DNA of 5,244 bases from an uncultured Clostridia bacterium (GTDB taxonomy: Bacteria > Bacillota > Clostridia > TANB77 > CAG-508). The stretch covers positions 1-5,244 of the forward strand of contig CAJFQT010000101.1 in assembly GCA_904419095.1 (NCBI GenBank). The letters run 5' to 3'. Numbering within the stretch: position 1 is the stretch's first letter; each line of letters opens with the position of its first letter. Below, one piece after another: positions 1-5,244 of this stretch. The notes under the pieces were generated by a model, which was not told where the DNA came from, made no database searches, and saw nothing but the letters and a program-made list of their open reading frames with translations. Position numbers and translations under genes: made by a program.

Positions 1-4
1 ACTA

Positions 5-97
5 TTCAGAAAAATAGAAAAAAAGACATTTACCATATATTACCAGTAAAAATGTAAATGACTAATAATGAAATTAGATTTACTCTTTTTTTCTGAA
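5..97. repeat. AT-rich inverted repeat with nested small hairpins
   Basis: Positions 5-14 (TTCAGAAAAA) are the exact reverse complement of 88-97. Inside this outer stem, 27-33 (CATTTAC) pairs with 54-60, and 62-66 (CTAAT) pairs with 73-77, so the segment could fold as a branched structure. It lies upstream of the glmS promoter and may be the 3' end or terminator of a gene outside the window, but the run is so AT-rich that chance pairing is possible. No coding frame of convincing length crosses it: two forward frames stay open only to about positions 48-57, and the third stops at once. Confidence 0.35.
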
Positions 98-112
98 AAA
101 ATAATCATAGAC

Positions 113-141
113 TTGCCTATTTTCACAAATTATTGTATATT
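113..141 (+). promoter_or_regulatory. Probable sigma-A-type promoter of glmS
   Basis: A -35 box TTGCCT (113-118) is separated by 17 bp from a -10 box TATATT (136-141). An overlapping TATTAT (138-143) and a perfect TATAAT (143-148) lie just downstream but at poorer spacing (19 and 24 bp). Transcription would begin at about 148-155, roughly 50 nt before the ribozyme cleavage site, as expected for a glmS leader. The boxes were read by eye; no start site is known. Confidence 0.5.
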
Positions 142-190
142 ATATAATAAAATTGAAATTAATGCATCAAACCAAAAAGAAAGGAGTTGC

Positions 191-330
191 AAAATACAAA
201 CAAGCGCCTGAACCCACGTAGGTTGACGAGGTCTAAAGTTATCGAAAAAATCGGCGGATGCTTTAGTGGCTTGCTTAGCCAAATGATTTTTCAAAAAATA
301 ATAGCAATATTATAACAAAAAAAATCAAAA
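191..330 (+). ncRNA. glmS ribozyme (GlcN6P-responsive self-cleaving riboswitch)
   Basis: The core strings of the glmS ribozyme are present in order: AGCGCCTGAAC (203-213), GTTGACGAGG (222-231), TTATCGA (239-245) and TCGGCGGATGC (251-261). The helices can be traced. P1 is 211-214 with 221-224. P2 is CTAAAG 233-238 with CTTTAG 261-266. The P2.1 pseudoknot is CGCC 205-208 with GGCG 253-256. P3 is 267-271 with 277-281. P4 is 284-291 with 320-327. The distal P4 arm is ATAATA 298-303 with TATTAT 308-313, closed by a GCAA tetraloop. By homology, cleavage falls between A203 and G204. In this class glucosamine-6-phosphate acts as catalytic cofactor, and cleavage leads to decay of the downstream mRNA. 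The ends are approximate. An A-rich linker of about 108 nt with no clear fold separates it from the start codon. Confidence 0.96.
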
Positions 331-425
331 GCGTAGCATTACTTTCAATTCCAAAATAGAAGCAAGAAAAAAAGCAACAAATGCACATCACAAAACTTGA
401 TTTTAAAAAATCATAAACAATATAC

Positions 426-432
426 AAGGAGG
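426..432 (+). promoter_or_regulatory. Shine-Dalgarno that fixes the glmS start
   Basis: A consensus AAGGAGG lies 6 nt before the ATG at 439. The same frame stays open upstream to 397, but starting there would place this site inside the gene and add 14 residues before the catalytic cysteine, which must be N-terminal. Confidence 0.9.
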
Positions 433-438
433 TATACT

Positions 439-2283
439 ATGTGTGGAATTGTAGGTTACATAGGAAATAAAAAAGCCTGCCCAATTTTAATTGCAGGTTT
501 AACAAGATTAGAATACAGAGGATATGACTCTGCAGGAGTATCAACAATCGAAAAAAAAGGATTATCAATAAAAAAAGCAAAAGGAAGAGTTAAAAATTTA
601 AATACTTTAGATGGAATTAACGAACTAGAAGGCACAATAGGAATAGCACATACTAGATGGGCAACTCATGGAAAGCCATCAGATGAAAACGCTCATCCGC
701 ACCAAGACAATAGTAAAACATTCAGTGTTGTTCACAACGGAATAATTGAAAATTATACTGAACTAAGAAATCTTTTAGAAAATAATGGATATCATTTTTA
801 TTCTCAAACAGATACAGAAGTAATACCAAATCTAATTCATTATTACTTCACTAAAGATAAGGAAAAAGACAGTATAATGAAATTTTTAAGAGCAGTCAGA
901 AATGCCTGCTTAGATTTAAAAGGAAGCTATGCAATAGAAGTAATATCAAGTTATTTTCCTGACAATATGATTGTTGTAAGAAAAGACAGCCCTTTAGTAA
1001 TAGGAACTTGTGAAAATGAAAAATATATATCTTCAGACATCCCTGCAATATTATCATATACACGTGACTTTTACTTATTAAATGATTTAGAATTTACTAT
1101 ACTTTCAAGAACATCTGCAAAATTTTTTGATACTGAATTAAACGAAATAAAAAAGAAAACAGACGTAATAGAATGGAATTCATCTGCTGCTGAAAAAGAT
1201 GGATATGAAGACTTCATGTTAAAAGAAATTTATGAACAACCAACAGCTGTTAGAGAAACTATAGGTTCTAGAATTTCAAATAATCTAAAATGTGAATTTG
1301 AAGAATTAAAATTTACTAAAGAACAATTGAAAAAAATTAATAAGATATACATCATAGCATGTGGAACAGCAATGCATGCTGGACTTTCTGGAAAAAACAC
1401 AATAGAAAAACTATGTAGAATTCCAACAGAAGTAGACATAGCTTCTGAATTCCGCTATCGTGACCCTATTATAGACAAAAACACTTTATGCATATTTATA
1501 TCACAATCAGGTGAAACAGCTGACACAATAGCTGCTTTAAAACTTGCTAAATCAGAAGGTGCAACAACAATAGCAATCTCAAATGTTATTGGAAGCTCTA
1601 TTACCAGAGAAGCTGACTACTCAATATATACACATGCAGGTCCAGAAATAGCAGTTGCATCAACAAAGGCATATACATCACAAGTAGTTTTAATAAATAT
1701 CTTAGCAATTTACTTTGCTGAAATTTTAAAATCAACAAAAAAAGAAATCTTAGATAACCTAAAACAAGAAATTCTATCATTACCAAAAAAGATTGAAGAA
1801 ACTTTAAAATGTAAAGACCAGATTCTTGAATTTGCAAAAAAAGTATATCAAGAAAAAGATATGTTTTTCTTAGGAAGAGGAATAGATGAAACCGTTGCAA
1901 AAGAAGGTTCTTTAAAATTAAAAGAAATCTCATATATTCATAGTGAGAGCTATGCAGCTGGTGAATTAAAACATGGACCTATTGCCTTAATTGAAAATGG
2001 AGTTACAGTTATTGGAATAATGACTGATGAAAAATTAGTAGAAAAAACTATAAGTAATATCCAAGAGGTTATAACTAGAGGTGCTAAAACTTTAATTATC
2101 ACTAACCAAAAAATAAACTACAATAGCTTTAATGAAGCAATTGTCATCCCAGAAACCAATCCTCTTGTTTCCCCTATCCTTTCAGTAATTCCACTTCAAT
2201 TATTATCATATTTTATATCTAAGGAAAAGGGACTTGATGTAGATAAACCTAGAAATCTAGCAAAATCTGTAACAGTTGAATAA
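439..2283 (+). CDS. glmS: Glutamine--fructose-6-phosphate aminotransferase (isomerizing)
   Basis: This is a cytosolic enzyme that makes glucosamine-6-phosphate from fructose-6-phosphate and glutamine, the entry step to UDP-GlcNAc and peptidoglycan. It is 614 residues long, the usual family size. The start at 439 gives MCGIVGYIG, with Cys2 becoming the N-terminal nucleophile after Met removal. The glutaminase domain (about 2-220) shows HTRWATHG (71-78), HNG (99-101) and SQTDTE (122-127, Asp125). The first SIS sugar-isomerase domain (about 290-420) has ACGTA (307-311) and SQSGET (355-360). The second (about 460-600) has FLGRG (477-481), Glu496 in LKEISYIH and His512 in ELKHGP, equivalent to the E. 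coli isomerase residues. The C-terminus carries the family signature DKPRNLAKSVTVE with the active-site Lys609. No catalytic residue is missing. It appears monocistronic, under the upstream glmS ribozyme and ending at the terminator 36 bp downstream. Confidence 0.98.
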   Translation: MCGIVGYIGNKKACPILIAGLTRLEYRGYDSAGVSTIEKKGLSIKKAKGRVKNLNTLDGINELEGTIGIAHTRWATHGKPSDENAHPHQDNSKTFSVVHNGIIENYTELRNLLENNGYHFYSQTDTEVIPNLIHYYFTKDKEKDSIMKFLRAVRNACLDLKGSYAIEVISSYFPDNMIVVRKDSPLVIGTCENEKYISSDIPAILSYTRDFYLLNDLEFTILSRTSAKFFDTELNEIKKKTDVIEWNSSAAEKDGYEDFMLKEIYEQPTAVRETIGSRISNNLKCEFEELKFTKEQLKKINKIYIIACGTAMHAGLSGKNTIEKLCRIPTEVDIASEFRYRDPIIDKNTLCIFISQSGETADTIAALKLAKSEGATTIAISNVIGSSITREADYSIYTHAGPEIAVASTKAYTSQVVLINILAIYFAEILKSTKKEILDNLKQEILSLPKKIEETLKCKDQILEFAKKVYQEKDMFFLGRGIDETVAKEGSLKLKEISYIHSESYAAGELKHGPIALIENGVTVIGIMTDEKLVEKTISNIQEVITRGAKTLIITNQKINYNSFNEAIVIPETNPLVSPILSVIPLQLLSYFISKEKGLDVDKPRNLAKSVTVE

Positions 2284-2318
2284 GTTATAAAAATGTCTCA
2301 TATAAAGATTCCATAACT

Positions 2319-2358
2319 AAAGAATCCAGCTCAATAAGAACTGGATTCTTTGATTTTT
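2319..2358 (+). terminator. Rho-independent terminator of glmS, probably shared
   Basis: An 11-bp perfect stem AAAGAATCCAG (2319-2329) pairs with 2341-2351 around an 11-nt loop and is followed by GATTTTT (2352-2358). It begins 36 bp after the glmS stop and ends 11 bp before the 3' end of the convergent receiver gene, so it probably stops transcription from both sides. In the minus direction the T-tract after the stem is weaker. Confidence 0.88.
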
Positions 2359-2368
2359 AGATTCCTAA

Positions 2369-2761
2369 TTAGAAAATCCCTTTTTGAGAATCTTCAAGAA
2401 ATTTTGCCAAAAAAGCTTTATTATATATTGGTAAGATTCCATAAAAGCTTTTATACTTTGCAAAATATTCGTCTCTAAGTGGCATTGTTGAATTAATAAC
2501 TGTTGGAATAATGATATTTTTTCTTTCTGTTCTTTTCAATATTTCTTCTCCGCCTTTACCAACCATTTCCACTCCACTCATATAACGTGGCAATTGCATA
2601 TCCAATATTAGTGCCTGATATCTTTTAGGACTCTTATAAATATTTCTTAATGCTTGATTTATACACTCTGCAACATCATAAGCAAATCCCAAATCAACTA
2701 TTATCTCTTGCACCCACTTATACTTTTTATCTGGACCGTCATCAATTATTAATACCCGCAT
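2369..2761 (-). CDS. Stand-alone response-regulator receiver (REC) domain protein
   Basis: This 130-residue protein is essentially one CheY-like receiver domain with no attached output domain. The acidic pair Asp7-Asp8 sits in VLIIDDG. The predicted phospho-acceptor is Asp54 in ALILDMQLP. Ser91/Thr92 at the end of strand 4 (PTVINST) are candidates for the switch residue, and Lys115 in YNKAF takes the place of the conserved Lys of the usual KPF motif. A loop rich in Gly and Lys (SGVEMVGKGGEEIL, 62-75) follows strand 3. The start is supported by AAGGAG (2768-2773) 6 nt before the ATG. No histidine kinase lies beside it, so its input and partner are unknown; it could act as a phosphorelay intermediate or by protein-protein contact. 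The receiver fold is secure, the role is not. Confidence 0.85.
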   Translation of the reverse strand: MRVLIIDDGPDKKYKWVQEIIVDLGFAYDVAECINQALRNIYKSPKRYQALILDMQLPRYMSGVEMVGKGGEEILKRTERKNIIIPTVINSTMPLRDEYFAKYKSFYGILPIYNKAFLAKFLEDSQKGIF

Positions 2762-2803
2762 ATTTTTCTCCTTTCTTTCCTACTTCTGCTTGCATTTTTT
2801 ATT

Positions 2804-2832
2804 TATATATCACACATTTGATATGATGTAAA
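2804..2832 (-). promoter_or_regulatory. Probable promoter of the receiver gene
   Basis: Read on the minus strand, TTTACA (2832-2827) is followed after 17 bp by TATATA (2809-2804), with an overlapping TATAAA two bases further on. Transcription would start near 2797, about 35 nt before the ATG at 2761. This suggests the receiver can be expressed independently of bofA. Confidence 0.5.
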
Positions 2833-2878
2833 CACATACATTAAAAATATTTGTACATCAACATTTAAAACTGCTTGC

Positions 2879-2939
2879 TTCTATATTACACTAAATCGTA
2901 ACTTTTAAATTTATTCACAAAATTTAGTCTAAAATAGAA
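2879..2939. repeat. Imperfect palindrome with 18-bp arms between bofA and the receiver gene
   Basis: Positions 2879-2896 pair with 2922-2939 at 16 of 18 positions (mismatches at 2885/2933 and 2889/2929), around a 25-nt AT-rich loop. It begins 20 bp past the bofA stop codon and ends upstream of the receiver promoter. It could terminate bofA transcription, although no good T-tract follows the stem on the minus strand, or it could be a remnant of a small mobile repeat. The pairing is seen directly; the role is unknown. Confidence 0.5.
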
Positions 2940-2958
2940 TATTAATCAGAAGAAAAAA

Positions 2959-3222
2959 TTATTGTCCTAAAAACAGTCTAATCAAAATTAAAACTATAGT
3001 TCCTGGTAAACCAAGTAACCCAACTATCATACTAGTTACAATATTTAATCCAATATGAAAACCAAAATTTGCCCCTATCAAATTAATCACATAAATAACC
3101 AATCCACCCAATAGTGAATTCACAACCAATTTCAAAATCTTTTGGATAGGCACAATTAATATTTTTCCAAACAAAAAAATAAAACAAATACAAGCTAAGA
3201 ATGTAATAACATTTGTATCCAT
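2959..3222 (-). CDS. bofA: BofA-family pro-sigma-K processing inhibitor (membrane protein)
   Basis: This 87-residue protein is very hydrophobic and matches the BofA family in length and layout. One membrane segment spans about 5-24. A second hydrophobic stretch (about 30-50) carries NSLLGGLVIYVINLIG, and the C-terminal part contains GLNIVTSMIVGLLGLPGTIVLIL (58-80) with the family's typical LGLPG turn. In Bacillus subtilis BofA sits in the mother-cell membrane around the forespore and holds the protease SpoIVFB inactive until pro-sigma-K should be cleaved. Asn47, Asn60 and Thr63 line up, shifted by one, with residues I recall as needed for inhibition there (N48, N61, T64). The start is supported by GAAAGGAT (3229-3236). 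It lies downstream of yaaL in the same direction, the usual pairing. Its presence suggests a spore-forming ancestry, but function here is inferred from family only. Confidence 0.88.
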   Translation of the reverse strand: MDTNVITFLACICFIFLFGKILIVPIQKILKLVVNSLLGGLVIYVINLIGANFGFHIGLNIVTSMIVGLLGLPGTIVLILIRLFLGQ

Positions 3223-3279
3223 CTAAAAATCCTTTCTAAAGAAATTTAACAATACTACAAAAGTAAAATTAAAATCCCT

Positions 3280-3307
3280 TATAACTATACTGTCTATCTA
3301 ACAGTAA
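3280..3307 (-). promoter_or_regulatory. Weak bofA promoter candidate overlapping a small palindrome
   Basis: On the minus strand TTACTG (3307-3302) and TTATAA (3285-3280) are 16 bp apart and lie 58 bp before the bofA start. The interval contains an inverted repeat, TACTGT (3288-3293) with ACAGTA (3301-3306) around 7 nt, which could be an operator. Both boxes are far from consensus, and bofA may instead be read through from the yaaL promoter. Confidence 0.22.
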
Positions 3308-3369
3308 TTTTTTAAAATTCTTTATTACATTCTTATGTATTTGCTTGTACTTATATTCCTCATTAATTT

Positions 3370-3651
3370 TTATCCAACTTCTTCTTCTAAACTTCTAAAT
3401 TCAATATCTTTAATAAAATCTACATTTAAACCTTTTGATTTAGCTATCTTTATTAAATAATTTAATTTTGCTTGATTAGCTTTTATTTTATATATATAAT
3501 AATCAACTAAATCTGAATCTGCAAATTCAAAATTATTATTTGCATTTTTTATTTCATCCTTCGTTTTTATAATTATCTTAATTAAATCTTTTTCCTTTTG
3601 AAATTCATCTCTCTCAACTATTCTTTGTTCTTTATGATATTCCTCTAACAT
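3370..3651 (-). CDS. yaaL: YaaL-like DUF2508 family protein
   Basis: This is a 93-residue, highly charged, mostly helical soluble protein. The central stretch FEFADSDLVDYYIYKIKANQ (41-60), followed by LNYLIKIAKSKGL, resembles the DUF2508/YaaL pattern of a short acidic loop, DLVDYAIYK-like helix and KxLLxxAKxxG ending. No biochemical function is established for the family. The frame is open upstream to a TTG at 3669, but a consensus AAGGAGG (3663-3657) lies 5 nt before the ATG at 3651, so I take that ATG as the start. Placement just upstream of a bofA gene is the family's normal context, which strengthens both calls; the recR gene usually found before it is absent, and a divergent gene lies there instead. 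Confidence 0.82.
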   Translation of the reverse strand: MLEEYHKEQRIVERDEFQKEKDLIKIIIKTKDEIKNANNNFEFADSDLVDYYIYKIKANQAKLNYLIKIAKSKGLNVDFIKDIEFRSLEEEVG

Positions 3652-3656
3652 CTTGT

Positions 3657-3663
3657 CCTCCTT
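3657..3663 (-). promoter_or_regulatory. Shine-Dalgarno that fixes the yaaL start
   Basis: AAGGAGG on the minus strand is spaced 5 nt from the ATG at 3651. It would be codons 3-5 of the longer TTG-initiated frame, which has no ribosome-binding site of its own. Confidence 0.85.
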
Positions 3664-3677
3664 TTCCAATTTATTCT

Positions 3678-3683
3678 ATTATA
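3678..3683 (-). promoter_or_regulatory. Possible -10 box for yaaL
   Basis: A perfect TATAAT on the minus strand lies 27 bp before the yaaL ATG. The hexamer 17 bp upstream (GTAATA, 3706-3701) is a poor -35 box. If used, it gives a leader of only about 20 nt that begins just before the ribosome-binding site. Confidence 0.3.
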
Positions 3684-3784
3684 TGTATTTATTTCAAAAT
3701 TATTACATATTTAAACACATAATAGTTAAACTTTAATTTTATATCATAACCATAATACAAATTGAAAAAAATGTCACAAAAGTA

Positions 3785-3813
3785 TTGATTTTTTAGGCAT
3801 TTTATAGGATAAT
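3785..3813 (+). promoter_or_regulatory. Probable promoter of the TraG-like ATPase gene
   Basis: TTGATT (3785-3790) and GATAAT (3808-3813) are 17 bp apart, placing the transcript start near 3820, about 30 nt before the ATG at 3851. GAAAGGA (3835-3841) is the ribosome-binding site, 9 nt before the start. Together with the minus-strand signals near 3680, this makes the 199-bp gap a divergent promoter region. Confidence 0.5.
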
Positions 3814-3850
3814 ATATATGTAGGAAAATATTTTGAAAGGACCAATTTTA

Positions 3851-5244
3851 ATGAAAATTATAGATAAATTTTTGAAAAAACTCAATGCCAGTAGAAATAC
3901 CTTTGCAACTTACATTCTTACTCTAATCACAGCTTATTTAGTAGTTGATAGAGTAACAGAAATATTATTAATGGTATTCACAGGCGTATCCTATTCTTAT
4001 TGGGGACCAATACAATACACCTTAGCATTAGCCTGTCCAATATTTGCCTTTTTATTTTCTGGTAAATCAGAATTTGCCAGTTCAAATGCACAAAAAGTTA
4101 GTTTATTTTATATATTTGTTATAGGATTAGCAGTAATTGCAATTTCAATGTTTATGCAGTGGCTCAACTTAGGAGTTTGGCTATTTCTTATTTCAGTACC
4201 AGGATATTCAGATTTAGTTACAAACTTTTCAGAACTATTTAGACCTGCTTTAACAGCTATTTCAGCATTTATACCAATCGTTCTTGGATACAAAATATTT
4301 AACTTCTTATACTTTGGAGTTAATGATAGCTTAGACCAAACAAGATCTATATGGGATTATGGTGGAATCGATCTTTCAGACAATAAAGAAGGACGTGGTG
4401 CATATACTTGTGAAGTATTTTTCTGTAAAGATAAAGAAACTGGAAAAACTATAACAATACCTGAAAGTTCTAGATATCAATCTCTATTCGTATGTGGTGG
4501 TTCTGGTTCTGGTAAAACATCTTTAGTATTTGAACCATTAATTGCTAGAGATATTGAAAAAAAATTCTTTTTTAGAGAAGTATCAAAAGAATTAGGTTTT
4601 ACAGCTTTAAAAACAGGAATCGCATATTTAAATAAACCATATGATAATGATTATTTAAATTCTAATTTTAATTTAAATATGTTAAAACCTGCAGATGGAA
4701 AAGAAACAATTTTTCAAACATTCATGAAAAAAATGATTTTATCTACGATGCCAGAATATACTTATAAAAACTGCGGTATAACAGTTATGTCACCAGATAG
4801 AGAAATCATTGACCATATGACAGATGTCTGCAATAACTTTCAAATTCCATATAATTTAATTGACCCAAACAGTTCAGAATCTATTGGTATAAATCCATTT
4901 GTCTATGATGACCCTAACAAAATTGCAATAACAATATCATCAGCATTAAAAACAATGTACAATACAAAACATGAAGATTTAGAAGAAGCTTACCGTGAAG
5001 ATGTAGCTATTAGAATAATTGAAAATGTAGCTATCCTACTAAAAGAAATGTACCCTCGTATGAATGAAGGAGCTTTACCTAATTTAGAAGATATGCTAAA
5101 ATTATTAACAAACTTTGAACTAATAGAAAAAATGTGCGAAATAATGGCACATGATAATGATTTAAAAGAAAAATATAATGTACAGATATCTTTCTTCAAA
5201 AAATATTTCTATAAAAATAGCTCAGCAAAGGAAGAAGCTGAAAG
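3851..5244 (+). CDS. TraG/VirD4-like membrane-anchored ATPase, 3' truncated by window end
   Basis: 464 residues are visible with no stop; the gene continues beyond the window. The N-terminus has about four hydrophobic segments (roughly 20-43, 55-70, 84-117 and 132-155), then a soluble linker with IWDYGGIDLSDNKEGRGAY (167-185). A Walker A P-loop GGSGSGKTS follows (216-224, Lys222), preceded by SRYQSLFVCG in the manner of the RHxLVxG lead-in of coupling proteins. Further on, TVMSPDRE (311-318) and LIDPNSSESIGINPF (336-350) resemble the DPKGE and FDP...NPL stretches of TraG/VirD4 proteins. These are inner-membrane ATPases that feed DNA or protein substrates into a type IV secretion channel. About 90 residues separate the Walker A lysine from SPDRE, longer than the few tens I expect in VirD4. 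Walker B and any TraM-recognition domain would lie past the end. Membrane ATPase is secure; a conjugation or secretion role is inference. The ATG at 3851 is preferred because of the spacing to GAAAGGA. Confidence 0.72.
   Translation, partial: MKIIDKFLKKLNASRNTFATYILTLITAYLVVDRVTEILLMVFTGVSYSYWGPIQYTLALACPIFAFLFSGKSEFASSNAQKVSLFYIFVIGLAVIAISMFMQWLNLGVWLFLISVPGYSDLVTNFSELFRPALTAISAFIPIVLGYKIFNFLYFGVNDSLDQTRSIWDYGGIDLSDNKEGRGAYTCEVFFCKDKETGKTITIPESSRYQSLFVCGGSGSGKTSLVFEPLIARDIEKKFFFREVSKELGFTALKTGIAYLNKPYDNDYLNSNFNLNMLKPADGKETIFQTFMKKMILSTMPEYTYKNCGITVMSPDREIIDHMTDVCNNFQIPYNLIDPNSSESIGINPFVYDDPNKIAITISSALKTMYNTKHEDLEEAYREDVAIRIIENVAILLKEMYPRMNEGALPNLEDMLKLLTNFELIEKMCEIMAHDNDLKEKYNVQISFFKKYFYKNSSAKEEAE

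Noticed and set aside
181..186. AAGGAG as a ribosome-binding site for a leader peptide
   Set aside because: No start codon with a usable frame follows at proper distance, and the stretch is directly upstream of the ribozyme core.
397..438. Upstream extension of the glmS frame (14 extra residues)
   Set aside because: It has no ribosome-binding site, contains the consensus AAGGAGG, and would bury the cysteine that must be N-terminal.
1230..1933. Minus-strand open frames inside glmS (1230-1439 and 1601-1933)
   Set aside because: They lie opposite conserved glmS coding sequence, are low-complexity Leu/Phe-rich or featureless, and have no ribosome-binding sites.
2306..2365. Direct repeat AGATTCC (2306-2312 and 2359-2365) flanking the glmS terminator
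   Set aside because: Seven bases of AT-rich sequence at this distance can arise by chance, and no insertion lies between the copies other than the terminator.
2786..2878. Direct repeat CTGCTTGC (2786-2793 and 2871-2878) around the receiver promoter
   Set aside because: It is only 8 bp with two copies and no further copy seen; noted as a possible operator half-site but not supported.
2791..3554. Shared 14-mer TGCATTTTTTATTT at 2791-2804 and 3541-3554
   Set aside because: It is low-complexity AT-rich sequence, with one copy inside yaaL coding sequence; probably chance.
3652..3669. TTG-initiated longer form of yaaL
   Set aside because: The extension is made of the Shine-Dalgarno sequence of the ATG at 3651.
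4108..5199. Minus-strand open frames inside the TraG-like gene (4108-4293 and 4990-5199)
   Set aside because: They are antisense shadows of a long plus-strand frame with clear protein motifs.
1..5244. CRISPR array, tRNA or rRNA genes, insertion sequence
   Set aside because: No regularly spaced repeats, no cloverleaf with a CCA-type acceptor end, and no transposase or terminal repeats were seen on either strand.

Overview
The window is strongly AT-rich, uses the standard bacterial code and has consensus AAGGAGG ribosome-binding sites. It reads as chromosomal DNA of a low-GC Gram-positive bacterium (Bacillota, most likely class Clostridia). Three things point there: a glmS ribozyme in the leader of glmS, a BofA-family sporulation gene, and a YaaL (DUF2508) gene next to it. 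I cannot name a genus from the sequence.

Positions 1-438 hold no protein gene. They contain an AT-rich inverted repeat (5-97), a probable sigma-A-type promoter (113-141), a well-formed glmS ribozyme (about 191-330) and an A-rich linker ending in a consensus Shine-Dalgarno. This leader controls glmS (439-2283, +), a complete glucosamine-6-phosphate synthase. A strong hairpin terminator (2319-2358) closes the gene and is probably shared with the convergent gene that follows.

Three genes then lie on the minus strand. In transcription order they are yaaL/DUF2508 (3651-3370), bofA (3222-2959) and an orphan single-domain response-regulator receiver (2761-2369). The gaps between them are 147 and 197 bp, and the receiver has its own good promoter candidate, so they need not form one tight operon. 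An 18-bp-arm imperfect palindrome sits between bofA and the receiver promoter. YaaL and BofA normally sit next to recR; no recR is present here.

Divergent from yaaL, a plus-strand gene starts at 3851 and runs off the window end. Its 464 visible residues are an N-terminal membrane region followed by a Walker A ATPase resembling the TraG/VirD4 coupling proteins of conjugation and type IV secretion. It has an unusually long segment between the Walker A motif and the next recognisable motif. It is the most open-ended part of the window and could mark the edge of a mobile or secretion locus, but no relaxase, integrase, attachment site or tRNA is visible.

The best-understood unit is the glmS module: glucosamine-6-phosphate made by the enzyme triggers self-cleavage of its own mRNA leader, a feedback loop. 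The other genes show no obvious functional link to it.
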